From Alicyclobacillus hesperidum (GTDB taxonomy: Bacteria > Bacillota > Bacilli > Alicyclobacillales > Alicyclobacillaceae), in the NCBI RefSeq assembly GCF_900107035.1, contig NZ_FNOJ01000003.1, positions 1 through 64,000 of the forward strand: 64,000 nt of DNA, in the 5' to 3' direction. The stretch's first letter is position 1; each line of letters opens with the position of its first letter. A program made the translations under genes and the position numbers. The notes under the pieces were generated by a model that was not told the DNA's origin, ran no database searches, and saw nothing but the letters and a program-made list of their open reading frames with translations. Positions 52,964-63,350 of the stretch are shown here, one piece after another.

Positions 52964-55851
52964 ACATCGTCCTCCTCAAAGACGGTCTGCGGTGTCAATG
53001 CAAACAACTCGCGCAACGAATCGTCGTCCAGTTCAGTCACCCACTCCTGCGATGACGAGACAATTGCTTCTGACAGCTCGCGTTTACTCAAAATCATCTG
53101 ATCGATCCGCTCTTCCAACGTGCCTGCACAGATCATTTTGTGCACCTGAACGTCTTTGGTCTGGCCGATCCGATATGCCCTGTCAGTAGCCTGATCCTCG
53201 ACTGCAGGATTCCACCAGCGATCGTAATGAAATACGTGATTGGCCCGCGTCAAATTGAGACCGACGCCGCCGGCGCGCAACGATAGAACCAAAATCGGCG
53301 ACGGATCGCGCCCATTTTGAAACGATTCGACGATTTCGCCACGGCTGCGGGCAGTTAACCCCCCATGCAAAAACTGCGGGCGCACGCCAAACTCCGCTTC
53401 CATCGTGTCGCACAAAATCTCGCCCATATCGCGAAACTGCGTAAAAACCAAGGCACATTCGCCATCTTCAACGACAATCCGCAACAGATCCATAAGCTGT
53501 CTCAGTTTTCCGCTACGCCGCAACGAAGGTGCTCCACCGGAGATGAGACAGGGATGATCACATACCTGCTTCAACCGCACCAATGTCGAAAGGATCATAC
53601 CGCGTCGCGACATGGCCTTAGCCCCCGCACCGATCCCGGTGAATAGCTGATCGACAAACGCTTGATACATAGCCGCTTGCTCGGCCGTCAAGTACGCACG
53701 TTCGTCGACTTCCCATTTCTCGGGCAATTCGGTTTGAATATCTGGATCGGTCTTTCGCCGCCGCAACAAAACAGGACGCAACAAAGCCTGCAGGCGTGCA
53801 ATATCGGACGCGCTGTCCTTGTCACCAGAAGCGAGATCGGCAAACGTTCGGCGGAACCAAGCCAAAGTTCCTAGATAACCTGGATTTAAAAAATCCATCA
53901 AGGCCCACAGTTCTTCCAGCCGATTTTCCACTGGCGTACCTGTCAGCGCGACTTTATGCCGCCCTTTAAGCATTCGCAAGGCCTGCGCCTGCTTGGTACC
54001 CGCATTTTTGATGTTCTGTGCCTCGTCGATTGCGATCACGTCAAACAACCGAGTCAAAAATGAGTCAAGATCGCGCACCAAGGTCGCATAGGTCGTCATG
54101 ACCACATCGACCTTGCCGGCCGCTAAAGCCGCATCCAAATCGCGCAGTGCGCCATGATGCACATATACCCGTAAACCGGGTGTGAATCGTTCCAACTCGG
54201 CGCGCCAATTGGCCAGAAGCGAAGTAGGACACACTAACAAATGCACGCCTTGTGCCGCTTTTTCCTCCTTGAGCTTGAGTAGATATGCAAGCAGCTGTAC
54301 CGTTTTACCCAAGCCCATGTCATCCGCCAAGCAGGCACCACAGCCGATCTCGCGCAAATGCATCAACCAGGAAAACCCATGCGCCTGATAGTGACGCAAT
54401 TGCCCACGCAGTCCATACGGCGGTTCGACCGCAGGGACGTGCAGGGCATGCGTAAACACGTCAACCACACGCTTGACCTCAGCTGCCTCTGTCGCGAATT
54501 CGACATCAAGCGCAAGATCCTGCGATTCCTGCGCGAGCGCAATGGTACGCGACAAATCAAGGACGGTCGCCTTATGGTCCGACCGCAGACCGAGCCTCTC
54601 CAATTCCCGCAAAATATCCGCAATTGGCACCAACCGCCACGATCCTTCGACGCGGATGAACGGCGTCTGTTCAGCGACCATCTGTGCAAAATCTTGTTGC
54701 GACAACTCGCGATCCTGGACGACGATTGACCAATCAAAGTCCACCAATTGCTGCGCATCGAGCCACTGCTGGCCAGCCGATGCAACGGCTCGCTTGTCAC
54801 GTCCACCACGCGCCTGCCGAACCAGGACACGTACGCGAATATCTCCTGCCTGTTCCACCTTTGGCGTCTCGACATAAAAACCTGCCGCCACAAGCGACGG
54901 GATAGACTGAACAAGTAGTGGATAGACGTCATCGACAGGAATCTCGACATACGAGGGCGCCGGGCGTCCTAAAGCGTCTGCAATCTGCGGACAGTGACGC
55001 GCAGCCTCCCGCAGTTTTGGCAGAATCCACGCATCCGGAGCCACTAATACGTCGCCTTCAATCCGCCATCTGCGCGCCGTCTGTCGCCACCAATCTGACA
55101 GCGGTACAAGCTTCCCGGAAAATCGGTGGCGCACGCAAAACTCCAATACCCAATCGGCAGTCGGGGTGTCAGGCGGCGGCGCTTGCAGCGCAAAGGCCAC
55201 TTCATAAAACGGCCTACCGCTGCGATCCGCCCATTCCATCGCCGCCCACCCCGACTGTGCAAGCCCGCCACGCACAGTCTTCGCGACAAGCCAGCCGTCT
55301 GCGACAAACGTCGATTCCTTCGCAATCAGCGCTCGAAGCCAAGCCGCCATGACCTCTGACTCGCCTCGATACATCACCCGATAGGGTCGATCAGGCGCCG
55401 CCGCCGAATCCTCGACCCGCTCAAGGCGGGTACGGGCAATGGCATCCACAAGCTCGACAAACAGCCAATCGATCTCATCTATTTCGCTGAACATATTGCA
55501 TATCTTCGGCTCGGTCTCCGCCACCGATAAAAGGCGAAAGCGCGCCGCTAAGAGCGGCTCCAGCGACCAAGCCGGTGCCCACTTGGCCACAAATGTTCCA
55601 TCGCCCGCGGCCACCATCACATCGGCCGCGGCGAGCGCCCACTGGCGCAAAAGGCGCACATTTGCCGCCGGCCCGTTTTCGACAGGCACTGCAATCGCCA
55701 ACACGTCGCCCGAACCAACAATGTGTGAAGCCAACTCGCGTACAGCGATCAACCAACGGTCTGCGGGGCTCTCACCCGATGTGCCACCGGCAAGGGCAAC
55801 CTCTACCGCCGCCGGAAGCCCGAGTTTCGCATTGACGCCTTCACCCTGCAT
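52960..55851 (-). CDS. ywqA: SNF2-family helicase YwqA
   Basis: The 963-residue protein has an N-terminal region of about 480 residues of low similarity, then the SNF2 ATPase. YQAHGFSWLMHL is the Q-motif, LADDMGLGKTVQLL Walker A, IDEAQNIKN the DEAD-like box, ALTGTPVENRLEELW motif III, and VLSLRAGGVGLNL with ATDRAYRIGQT motifs V and VI. It translocates on double-stranded DNA. It is the first gene of the ywqA-ywqB operon. Its start at 55851 lies upstream of MQGEGVNAKL. Confidence 0.92.
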   Translation of the reverse strand: MQGEGVNAKLGLPAAVEVALAGGTSGESPADRWLIAVRELASHIVGSGDVLAIAVPVENGPAANVRLLRQWALAAADVMVAAGDGTFVAKWAPAWSLEPLLAARFRLLSVAETEPKICNMFSEIDEIDWLFVELVDAIARTRLERVEDSAAAPDRPYRVMYRGESEVMAAWLRALIAKESTFVADGWLVAKTVRGGLAQSGWAAMEWADRSGRPFYEVAFALQAPPPDTPTADWVLEFCVRHRFSGKLVPLSDWWRQTARRWRIEGDVLVAPDAWILPKLREAARHCPQIADALGRPAPSYVEIPVDDVYPLLVQSIPSLVAAGFYVETPKVEQAGDIRVRVLVRQARGGRDKRAVASAGQQWLDAQQLVDFDWSIVVQDRELSQQDFAQMVAEQTPFIRVEGSWRLVPIADILRELERLGLRSDHKATVLDLSRTIALAQESQDLALDVEFATEAAEVKRVVDVFTHALHVPAVEPPYGLRGQLRHYQAHGFSWLMHLREIGCGACLADDMGLGKTVQLLAYLLKLKEEKAAQGVHLLVCPTSLLANWRAELERFTPGLRVYVHHGALRDLDAALAAGKVDVVMTTYATLVRDLDSFLTRLFDVIAIDEAQNIKNAGTKQAQALRMLKGRHKVALTGTPVENRLEELWALMDFLNPGYLGTLAWFRRTFADLASGDKDSASDIARLQALLRPVLLRRRKTDPDIQTELPEKWEVDERAYLTAEQAAMYQAFVDQLFTGIGAGAKAMSRRGMILSTLVRLKQVCDHPCLISGGAPSLRRSGKLRQLMDLLRIVVEDGECALVFTQFRDMGEILCDTMEAEFGVRPQFLHGGLTARSRGEIVESFQNGRDPSPILVLSLRAGGVGLNLTRANHVFHYDRWWNPAVEDQATDRAYRIGQTKDVQVHKMICAGTLEERIDQMILSKRELSEAIVSSSQEWVTELDDDSLRELFALTPQTVFEEDDV

Positions 55852-55960
55852 CTTCTCACCGCTTCCCAGACTTCAAAACCCTGTTCCACCATCATAACAC
55901 CTGCCGGAGGATGGCGAAAACAGCGCATCACAGGGCGACCACGCTACCCTGAAAGCACAA

Positions 55961-56173
55961 TTACACATGGTCGCCTTCGAAGTCGAAGTCATCTGGGTTG
56001 TCGCTCGCAACAAGCGTCGCGTCATCTCCAGGAACCGACGGCCCCATACGATGCGGAGAGACGTTTTCTGCCTCTTCCAATACGTCGTCCGGCCCGCGCT
56101 CAGACTGCACCGAATTGTAGATGGGGCGCGGGTGAACACCCAACGTCTTTTTTTGCTCTTGTGAATCGGTCAT
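55961..56173 (-). CDS. Small acidic protein of unknown function
   Basis: The ATG at 56173 has GGAGG 7 bases upstream and gives 70 residues. The product is hydrophilic and acidic (ERGPDDVLEEAENVSP; DNPDDFDFEGDHV), with no cysteine and probably disordered. It is not recognised. It lies divergent from ytrH with a 158-base gap. Confidence 0.55.
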   Translation of the reverse strand: MTDSQEQKKTLGVHPRPIYNSVQSERGPDDVLEEAENVSPHRMGPSVPGDDATLVASDNPDDFDFEGDHV

Positions 56174-56331
56174 TACAATGCCTCCTCAAGGGCGAACTCA
56201 GCTCCGCCAATAGCGGATCCGTTACAAAGGTTCCCCAATCGATGCCCAGCATATCGGTCGCCGGCCATCCGTACATTGAAATAGGCCGTTGGACATGCGC
56301 AAAAACCAACTCGCCGCAAGGAGGGATCGCG

Positions 56332-56667
56332 TTGTTCAACAGTATTGCCGCCAACTGTCTTCTGGATTTTTTCGTATCGATGGGGCTCGTTATTGGGGGC
56401 TCGCTTCTCGGAGGCGTTGCCGCACTTTTGACGCATCACGATCCGAATACGACGATGAGCACGCTTGCCTCTGATCTGAAGGTATGGGCGATTGTCGCGG
56501 CATTAGGAGGATCGATGGACGTGTTGCGCGTGATCGACCGCGGTGTGTTTGGCCTTCATCCAGGGCCTATGGTGCGCCAATTCATCTATTTGGTCGCGGC
56601 CTTTCTTGGTTGTCACGTGGGATACATGTTCATTCATTGGCTCACAGCGGGGCGTGAGCAACCGTGA
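56332..56667 (+). CDS. ytrH: Sporulation membrane protein YtrH
   Basis: The TTG at 56332 has AAGGAGGG 6 bases upstream and gives 111 residues; the frame is open to 56161 but nothing supports an earlier start. About three membrane segments are visible. SMGLVIGGSLLGGVAALL, WAIVAALGGSMDVLRVIDRG and VGYMFIHWL match Bacillus YtrH, which is needed for normal spores. It overlaps ytrI by 4 bases. Confidence 0.87.
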   Translation: MFNSIAANCLLDFFVSMGLVIGGSLLGGVAALLTHHDPNTTMSTLASDLKVWAIVAALGGSMDVLRVIDRGVFGLHPGPMVRQFIYLVAAFLGCHVGYMFIHWLTAGREQP

Positions 56668-57116
56668 AACGCATACTTGCAGCGCTCGCGATCGGCGCAC
56701 TCGCCGGCATGGCATCCGCTATGGCCTATACTAACCGCGATTTGCATCACATGCACGTCGAAGTCAAAGCGCTTCGCCAAGCCAATGACCAACTGGAAAA
56801 TGAAAATCAATTTTTGATTGCAGAACGTACCGATCCATCTCGCTATACGTTGCGCAAAATTCAAATTGACTGCCCTCAGGGCACAGATATTCTTTTACAG
56901 ACGGCGATCAAACGACAAGTTCTGCAAAGCCTTTCTTTCCTAATCGGGAAATCAATGCAAATATTAGTAGATCACCCTTACATGCCTTCTGCCATCGTCG
57001 ATGTTCAAACTATCACACTCGACAAGCGGCGCTACCGCCTTCACGTCACAGTCGTTATAATGACGAATGACACATTGCACCTGAATGTCCGTGGACAACT
57101 TCAGGCTGACCTGTGA
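56664..57116 (+). CDS. ytrI: Sporulation membrane protein YtrI
   Basis: The 150-residue protein has one N-terminal membrane segment (RILAALAIGALAGMASAMA), a short coiled coil (VEVKALRQANDQLENENQF) and a C-terminal beta domain ending in LHVTVVIMTNDTLHLNVRG. The gene order matches ytrH-ytrI of Bacillus. It starts at a GTG overlapping the ytrH stop. The Bacillus gene pair is expressed in sporulation from a sigma-E promoter; I cannot place such a promoter here. Confidence 0.85.
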   Translation: MKRILAALAIGALAGMASAMAYTNRDLHHMHVEVKALRQANDQLENENQFLIAERTDPSRYTLRKIQIDCPQGTDILLQTAIKRQVLQSLSFLIGKSMQILVDHPYMPSAIVDVQTITLDKRRYRLHVTVVIMTNDTLHLNVRGQLQADL

Positions 57117-57132
57117 AAGGCGGAATTCAACC

Positions 57133-57453
57133 ATGCTCTATAGCGACATGACCAAGGAACAATTGCGAGCTGAGATGAAGGAACTACAGCAAAAGGGGCA
57201 ACGGGCCTACGACGCACAAAATTGGACAGAGTACGAAGTCTACATGACCAAGTGGTATTTAGCTAAAAGTTATGAGATTCGAGACGAGATTGAGATCGAA
57301 ATCGGTCGAACTTACCGTATCGCGGAGGAATATGATCGCCTCACGGTAACAGCCATCGAAGGTGTCATGGCCTGGGGTGTCTGGCAAATGACTGGAGAGA
57401 CAGCCGCCGTCCCCATCGCGCAACTCGAATTGCACGATGAAGACGGCGCATAA
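57133..57453 (+). CDS. yfhH: YfhH family protein (DUF1811)
   Basis: The ATG at 57133 has AAAGGCGG about 9 bases upstream and gives 106 residues. SDMTKEQLRAEMKELQQKGQ is the N-terminal helix pair, KWYLAKSYEI the next, and the C-terminal barrel has YDRLTVTAIEGVMAWG and VPIAQLEL. This matches Bacillus YfhH. The function is unknown. It follows ytrI by 16 bases on the same strand. Confidence 0.88.
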   Translation: MLYSDMTKEQLRAEMKELQQKGQRAYDAQNWTEYEVYMTKWYLAKSYEIRDEIEIEIGRTYRIAEEYDRLTVTAIEGVMAWGVWQMTGETAAVPIAQLELHDEDGA

Positions 57454-57480
57454 CCCGCATTCGCCAAGCGAGCTTGCCCC

Positions 57481-58587
57481 TCACAGTTCAATGACGACAT
57501 CACCAAGTGCTTTGGGCGCCTGATTCAGCACTTCCACACCTGTTTCGGTCACCGCTACCAAATCTTCAATCCGAACGCCAAATTGCCCGGGCAAATAAAT
57601 GCCCGGTTCGATGCTCATCACCATGCCCGGCTCGAGTACCTGATCATTACCACCGACGACAAATGGCGCTTCATGAATGTCGAGTCCCACTCCATGTCCT
57701 GTTCGATGCGTGAAATATGATCCATATCCTGCACGCTCGATCTCGCTGCGTACAACATGGTCAACTTCCCCAAGAGTCACGCCAGGTTTCACTGCTGCAA
57801 TGCCCGCCAGGTTTGCGGCCAAGACACACTCATAAACTTCCTTCAGTAGCGACGATGGTTCACCGAGAATAAACGTACGCGTGATATCACTACAGTAGCG
57901 ACGATATATGCCGCCTGTATCGACAATGACAGCATGCCCACGTTCGATCGCGGCAAGACCCGGCTCATGGTGAGGCTCAGCGGCATGTGCACCTGTTGCA
58001 ACAATGGCTGGAAACGACATGCCCTCTGCACCAACGGACTGCCAGAGTGATTCGAGCGTCCTTGCTATATCACGCTCACTCACACCAGGCCGAATGTGTT
58101 GTTTCACGGCACCCACCACATCATCCGCTTGCCTAGAAGCAGTGCGCAAAAGATCGAGTTCCGTAACGTCTTTGTTGACGCGTAACTTTTCCACCATCGC
58201 GTCTCCTAAATGGAACGCAAGCCCTTGCGACACGCGCATCCACGAAAGCAAATGTCTTGCTGGCAACGTTCCATCGACGCCAATCGTACGGTGTGCGTCG
58301 GCCATCAACGAGGTAAGCAACACATATGGGTCTTCCCCATCCCGCCACGTGAGCACAGGCACGCCCATGACCGCAGCCGGATCAGCAAACATTTCATGTA
58401 CCAGTGCAAAACAACGACCATCCGCAAACACAGCGAGAGCCGATAACCTCTCTCCGCTTTCCAACCACACTCCTGTAAAGTAATAGAAGTTTGCAGGATG
58501 AGAAAGTACAACCGCTTCCATGTCGCTGCGCCTCAGGCCTTCAGCAAGCTTCCGTCGACGCTCTACGCACACGAGATCCATGTCCAT
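57481..58587 (-). CDS. M24 family Xaa-Pro peptidase
   Basis: The ATG at 58587 has GGAGG 8 bases upstream and gives 368 residues. The pita-bread domain has all five metal ligands: Asp in [19 protein letters not shown] (two), His in [13 protein letters not shown], Glu in SIEPGIYLP and Glu in RIEDLVAV. The N-terminal creatinase-type domain, [18 protein letters not shown], is typical of aminopeptidase P-like and PepQ-type enzymes. It probably cleaves X-Pro peptides in the cytoplasm. Confidence 0.93.
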   Translation of the reverse strand: MDMDLVCVERRRKLAEGLRRSDMEAVVLSHPANFYYFTGVWLESGERLSALAVFADGRCFALVHEMFADPAAVMGVPVLTWRDGEDPYVLLTSLMADAHRTIGVDGTLPARHLLSWMRVSQGLAFHLGDAMVEKLRVNKDVTELDLLRTASRQADDVVGAVKQHIRPGVSERDIARTLESLWQSVGAEGMSFPAIVATGAHAAEPHHEPGLAAIERGHAVIVDTGGIYRRYCSDITRTFILGEPSSLLKEVYECVLAANLAGIAAVKPGVTLGEVDHVVRSEIERAGYGSYFTHRTGHGVGLDIHEAPFVVGGNDQVLEPGMVMSIEPGIYLPGQFGVRIEDLVAVTETGVEVLNQAPKALGDVVIEL

Positions 58588-58617
58588 GCACCGAACCTCC
58601 AAACTGCTTTCAACAAG

Positions 58618-58647
58618 AAAAGGGACGCCACAAAGGGCATCCCTTTT
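58618..58647 (-). terminator. Terminator after the permease gene
   Basis: AAAAGGGA (58618-58625) pairs with TCCCTTTT (58640-58647). On the minus strand the stem ends in CCTTTTCTTG. It lies 20 bases after the permease stop, between it and the M24 gene. Confidence 0.65.
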
Positions 58648-58666
58648 GCCGTATTCCTATGGTAAC

Positions 58667-60262
58667 TCAGAAGTTGCCAAGCGTCGACTCTTCTGCCTCA
58701 TCGGCATCCGTGATACGCGGCACGCGCAACGCACTTGCCACACCCCAGTAATAGAAAATTAAGCTCCCAACACCGACAACAATCGTATCCCATGGGGCAG
58801 GAATCACGATAGGGTAAACCTTCGTATTTGTGAAACTTCCCAAAAGCGACATGACACCAATAAACACATAGTAAACAATGAGCCAAAGCCCATTTTTCCA
58901 GTCGGATCGCAATTGGCTGCGCGTCTGTGCATCGCGATCCATAAACGCAAAGTACAAAATGAGCGATGCCAACGTGAAACCAATGAGCAATGAATCAGTC
59001 TGCCATCCTGCCCAATAGATGATCCATGACGCGGCCAAAAATGCGAGGGGTGCAATAATGTGGACACCCTTCAAACGGTAGGGACGCACGAGATCTGGAA
59101 AGGTTTTGCGCAATGCGGTTACCGAGACAGGGCCAATCATATACGTCATGACGGTCGCTGACGTAACCGCGTCAACCAAACCGCTCCATGCGCTGAAGCG
59201 AAATGGAAGCGTCCAGATAATCGATAGGATCAAGGTCATCCAGAGACCGCCGCGAGGAATACCGGTGCGAGCATCGACTTTACCAATCACAGAATAGAAG
59301 TATCCGTTTTTCGCCCAAGCGAACAGCGTGCGAGCCGTGCCTGACAAATAGATGTTGCCAGTTCCCGATGGCGATAGAATTGCGTCTGCATAAATGATGA
59401 CCGCCGCCCAACCAAGCCCTAGCGTTTCTAAGAGATTAGCAAACGGCGATTTAAAATCGACACCGCCCCACCCCTGTGTCAAGTGGCTCGCGGGTACAGC
59501 CCCGATAAATGAAATCTGCAGCAAAATGTAAATCGCAGAGGCACCGATCACGGCAATGATGATGGCACGCGGGATATCGCGCTGTGGATTGCGAGCTTCC
59601 GCGCCAAAATCGACCGCTTGTCGGAACCCAAGGAACGCAAAGACCAGTCCCCCGGCTGTTAAAGCCTGCATCGCACCGTGCACACCACCGGGAGAAGCTC
59701 CACCAACCGCAAAATTATGGGGATGAAAGTGCACAAGCAACAAAATGATGGTCAACAATGGAACAATAAACTTTAAGAGTGTAACGATAGTATTGATTTT
59801 TCCGAATACATTAACACTCCAATAGTTGATAAGAAAGAAGATAACCAAAAGTGCGATTTGCAGTAGATAACCCCAGGCCGTCACGTTTTGCGCGGCATCT
59901 TCAAGACCTGGTATATAACTGGACATATACCCACGTACGGCCTCTGCCTCAACGCCAGCGACGGATGAATAAGCCATCATGGAAGCAAAGCCAATGAGAA
60001 AACCTACAAGCGATCCATGCGTGTAGTCGGGATAGCGAACAAAGCCTCCTGCGCGCGGAATGGCAGCCGCCAGCTCACCATAGACGAGACCAATCAACAA
60101 GACGGCGATGGCACCAAAAATCCAAGCCATCCAAGCGTCGCCGCCCGCAAACCCTGCCGCCTTTTGCGATGCAAAGAGCCACCCAGATCCAACCATTGAC
60201 CCTATACCTAATAAGGATAGGTCTAGAAGACTGAGCCTTCGTTTAAATTTACCTTGATCCAT
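58667..60262 (-). CDS. APC family amino acid permease
   Basis: The 531-residue protein has about 12 to 14 membrane segments. LLGIGSMVGSGWLFAS is the first-helix substrate loop, and GELAAAIPRAGGFVRYPDY, YMSSYIPG and NAEARNPQRDIP-like FGAEARNPQRDIPRAI follow in the APC order. The length and pattern recall the YveA/AsuT-like aspartate permease group. The substrate is not proven. A -10 box (TATAAT, minus strand, 60318-60323) lies about 56 bases upstream of the start with a weak -35. Confidence 0.85.
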   Translation of the reverse strand: MDQGKFKRRLSLLDLSLLGIGSMVGSGWLFASQKAAGFAGGDAWMAWIFGAIAVLLIGLVYGELAAAIPRAGGFVRYPDYTHGSLVGFLIGFASMMAYSSVAGVEAEAVRGYMSSYIPGLEDAAQNVTAWGYLLQIALLVIFFLINYWSVNVFGKINTIVTLLKFIVPLLTIILLLVHFHPHNFAVGGASPGGVHGAMQALTAGGLVFAFLGFRQAVDFGAEARNPQRDIPRAIIIAVIGASAIYILLQISFIGAVPASHLTQGWGGVDFKSPFANLLETLGLGWAAVIIYADAILSPSGTGNIYLSGTARTLFAWAKNGYFYSVIGKVDARTGIPRGGLWMTLILSIIWTLPFRFSAWSGLVDAVTSATVMTYMIGPVSVTALRKTFPDLVRPYRLKGVHIIAPLAFLAASWIIYWAGWQTDSLLIGFTLASLILYFAFMDRDAQTRSQLRSDWKNGLWLIVYYVFIGVMSLLGSFTNTKVYPIVIPAPWDTIVVGVGSLIFYYWGVASALRVPRITDADEAEESTLGNF

Positions 60263-60317
60263 ATACGCTCCCCTTACATGTCAAGATATCTTCCAAGGGC
60301 GTCAAACCCTTTGGCCT

Positions 60318-60323
60318 ATTATA
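60318..60323 (-). promoter_or_regulatory. Putative -10 box of the permease gene
   Basis: On the minus strand TATAAT lies 56 bases before the ATG. TTCGAA is found 17 bases further upstream, a poor -35. The leader between holds a hairpin, CCAAAGGG with CCCTTGG. Confidence 0.4.
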
Positions 60324-60522
60324 TCATCGCGCAGTAACATTTCGAACAATTCTGTTACGTGGACTACAAAAAATTTTTCGGTTTTTCTCGAATCGGCACA
60401 AAATACCGCAAATTGTAGATAACAAATTCGCAGGTCTCGAAACCAACCTGCGCAAACAAATTTTCAAACCCCATTGCCAAAGCTTGCTTTTACAGAACCC
60501 AAACATCCGTTCTTGCTATCTC

Positions 60523-60744
60523 TCATCTAGAAATATGCAATAAAGAGAGAACACTAAACCCTTGATTGCCAGCATTGTATCCTATAAGAAATCCACAATA
60601 GGCAATCCAGATAAACCACACAAAAACTGCGGCGCTTGTCAGCCAGCCGCGCCCTTTATGTCCGCGTGTGACGCGCGAGCGCCACACAAAAAGCGCAATC
60701 GCCAAGATACCTAAAGCTGCCCCTACGATATATGTGGCGTTCAT
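60523..60744 (-). CDS. Small two-span membrane protein
   Basis: The 73-residue product has two hydrophobic segments (VGAALGILAIALFVWRS, and AAVFVWFIWIAYCGFLIGY) with a basic loop, TRGHKGRG, between them. It is not recognised. It begins 3 bases after the ispH stop codon on the same strand, which supports a real gene in the same transcript. Confidence 0.55.
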   Translation of the reverse strand: MNATYIVGAALGILAIALFVWRSRVTRGHKGRGWLTSAAVFVWFIWIAYCGFLIGYNAGNQGFSVLSLLHISR

Positions 60745-60747
60745 GGA

Positions 60748-61716
60748 TCAAGATCGCCCGCCGGTCCCGTGTGTCGCCGTGCTGCGTAGCGTAGGCAGGA
60801 TTTTATCCGGTCGCAACGTGCGAACCGGTGTATGCGTCGACTCATCTGCGGGATCAAATCGTTCCAAAAAGTCGACGACCTCCTTCGTCACAGCCGTCGG
60901 TGTGCTTGCACCCGAGGTGACAGCCACCCTTTTCGCCTGCAGAAGCCAATCTGGGCGAATTTCCGTGACATCGGCTACACGATACGCCTTGACCCCAGCA
61001 ATCTCCTCGGCCACTTGCGCCAGCCGATTGGAGTTATTGCTGCGTGGATCGCCGACGACGATACAGACGTCCGCCGACCCAGCCTGTTCTGCCACAGCTT
61101 GCTGCCGGGTTTGCGTCGCCAGGCAGATCTCGTTATGGACCTCCGCTGTTGGGTACTTCTGTACGACCAGTTCCGTCAGTTCACGCGTATCCCACTGGCT
61201 CATCGTCGTCTGATTGGTCACGACAATCTTGTCAGTCGCAAGGTGTAAGCCATCGACATCTGCCGAACTTTCGACTAAATGAACATGGCCTGGTGCAACC
61301 CCCATGGCTCCCTCGGGTTCAGGATGGCCGCGCCGACCGATGTATACGATCTCATATCCAAGCGCCGTCTTTTCGCGGATCAACTCGTGCGTGCGATTGA
61401 CATCCGGACACGTCGCGTCGATCACGCGCAGACCTTTTTCCTGTGCACGTCGCTTAACCTCCGGCGATACACCATGTGCCGTAAAAATCACTGTACCAGA
61501 ATCGACCTTTTCAAGCAGCTGTAGCCGATCCTCGCCATCGACCGTAATCACGCCTTCACGTGCAAACGCATCGACCACGTGCTGGTTATGCACAATCATG
61601 CCTAAAATATAAATAGGCCGAGGAAGCCGCTTGTCTTCTGCGGCTCGTTTCGCAATCACCATAGCATCTACCACGCCGTAACAATACCCGCGCGGTGTGA
61701 TTTTGAGGACCTCCAT
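60748..61716 (-). CDS. ispH: 4-hydroxy-3-methylbut-2-enyl diphosphate reductase
   Basis: The frame is open to 61848, but the ATG at 61716 has GGAGG 8 bases upstream and gives 322 residues. The three iron-sulfur cysteines are in [16 protein letters not shown] and [32 protein letters not shown] and VTSGASTPT are the substrate motifs. It makes IPP and DMAPP in the last step of the MEP pathway. The rest of the pathway is elsewhere. Confidence 0.95.
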   Translation of the reverse strand: MEVLKITPRGYCYGVVDAMVIAKRAAEDKRLPRPIYILGMIVHNQHVVDAFAREGVITVDGEDRLQLLEKVDSGTVIFTAHGVSPEVKRRAQEKGLRVIDATCPDVNRTHELIREKTALGYEIVYIGRRGHPEPEGAMGVAPGHVHLVESSADVDGLHLATDKIVVTNQTTMSQWDTRELTELVVQKYPTAEVHNEICLATQTRQQAVAEQAGSADVCIVVGDPRSNNSNRLAQVAEEIAGVKAYRVADVTEIRPDWLLQAKRVAVTSGASTPTAVTKEVVDFLERFDPADESTHTPVRTLRPDKILPTLRSTATHGTGGRS

Positions 61717-61793
61717 CGTCATGCCCTCCTTTGCTGACTTTATCATACACCAAAGTGGACTCACACAGTGGCACTGCCGACAATGCCATGCTG

Positions 61794-63350
61794 TCAGCTC
61801 TGCGCTGAACGGCGCCACTGGTGCAACAACCTTTGTTTCAAATCCCACAGTGGTTGTGAGAGATCGACATGGTACTCATGCGGATTTAAATGGCGCCGAA
61901 TTTCCGATGAAAATGCGCTAAGCTGATGTTCGACGCGAGCCTGAATCGAACGTAGAGACGGCAATTCATAGACCAAATCGCCGCCGATAAACACGGGAAC
62001 GAGCAGTTCTTCGATCTCGTAGTTTTGTACCACTTTGCGCTTGTAAGTGTGGATGGGATGGAACAACTCCAACGGCTCTGACGGGTCGTACTGTTCGTCA
62101 GCCAGTGCAATCAAATCGGCCACCGCGGCGCCATCGACATACAAGCGAAGCACCTTCTTCTTCCCCGGATTTGTAACCTTGTTCGGATTCTCCGAGATTT
62201 TAATGCGTGGCTCCAGTCGATCCCCAAACTGCTGCGCAACGAGCTTGTACACGCACCCTAAAGCGGGACAATCCGTACTTGTAATAAGCCGCGTACCAAC
62301 ACCAAAGGAATCAATTTCGGCGCCTTGCGTGAGAAGGTCGCGAATCGTATATTCGTCGAGATCAGAGGAGGCAATAATTTGAACATCCGCAAGGCCTGCG
62401 GCATTCAACATCTGGCGGGAACGCTTTGACAAATACGCGAGATCGCCACTGTCGATGCGAATGCCCTTTAGCGATTGCCCGGCTTCTTTCATCGCCAGAC
62501 CAACGCGGATGGCATTAGGCACTCCACTGCGCAATACGTCATATGTGTCGACGAGTAGCACTGTGTTCTCCGGAAACGCTGCACGATAGGCCTCAAACGC
62601 CTCTAATTCGGTCGGGAAACTCTGTATCCAGCTGTGCCCTTGTGTACCCGCTACCGGGATGTCATATGACTTAGCCGCCAAGACATTACTCGTGGCTACG
62701 CAGCCACCAATAAATGCTGCGCGCGTTCCGAACACGGCTGCATCCGCGTTCTGCGCCCTCCTTAAGCCCATTTCGATCACGGCGCTACCAGGATGTTTGA
62801 CATTCGTCTGCGCGGCCTCGACAATACGCCGCGATTTTGTGGCAATCAAACTCTGGTGGTTAATAAACGCCAGTAGCGCGGATTCGATCAATTGCACCTC
62901 CGCAATCGCGCCCTCAATGCGCAGCAGTGGTTCGTTGGGAAAGACGACCGTGCCCTCGGGCACAGCATACACGTCCCCGCGAAAGCGAAAATCTCGCAAA
63001 TACTCAAGAAAGTCCTCGGAAAACATGTCGAGCGAGCGCAGATAGGCGAGATCGTCCACGGAGAACTGCAACTGATGCAGGTACCAAACAACCTGTTCCA
63101 AGCCCGCAGCAATGACATAGCCGTTGCCACATGGATTTTTACGATAAAACAAATCAAAGACAACCCGCTGCTCGTGTCTGCCTGCCTTAAAGTGGCCATA
63201 CATCATGGTCAATTGGTATAAATCAGTCAATAACGCCAGGTTTCGATCGCGATACACAGGCAAAGCTGCAATCTCCTCAACCCGTTGCTGTGCTCGCTCC
63301 CGTTGATTTGACACTTCGTTCATCTCCAGTACTGTGTTCCAAGTTCTCAC
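61794..63350 (-). CDS. pncB: Nicotinate phosphoribosyltransferase
   Basis: The 518-residue protein has [19 protein letters not shown] at the N terminus. [20 protein letters not shown] is the phosphoribosyl site, with [49 protein letters not shown] and [17 protein letters not shown] are the later family blocks. It makes nicotinate mononucleotide in NAD salvage. The GTG at 63350 overlaps the stop of the upstream gene by 4 bases; an ATG at 63323 is an alternative, but its binding site is too near. Confidence 0.93.
   Translation of the reverse strand: MRTWNTVLEMNEVSNQRERAQQRVEEIAALPVYRDRNLALLTDLYQLTMMYGHFKAGRHEQRVVFDLFYRKNPCGNGYVIAAGLEQVVWYLHQLQFSVDDLAYLRSLDMFSEDFLEYLRDFRFRGDVYAVPEGTVVFPNEPLLRIEGAIAEVQLIESALLAFINHQSLIATKSRRIVEAAQTNVKHPGSAVIEMGLRRAQNADAAVFGTRAAFIGGCVATSNVLAAKSYDIPVAGTQGHSWIQSFPTELEAFEAYRAAFPENTVLLVDTYDVLRSGVPNAIRVGLAMKEAGQSLKGIRIDSGDLAYLSKRSRQMLNAAGLADVQIIASSDLDEYTIRDLLTQGAEIDSFGVGTRLITSTDCPALGCVYKLVAQQFGDRLEPRIKISENPNKVTNPGKKKVLRLYVDGAAVADLIALADEQYDPSEPLELFHPIHTYKRKVVQNYEIEELLVPVFIGGDLVYELPSLRSIQARVEHQLSAFSSEIRRHLNPHEYHVDLSQPLWDLKQRLLHQWRRSAQS

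Noticed and set aside
52256-55851. SNF2 plus SWIM genes as a phage-defence island
   Set aside because: The pair is the conserved ywqA-ywqB of Bacilli, with no methylase, nuclease or other defence gene around.
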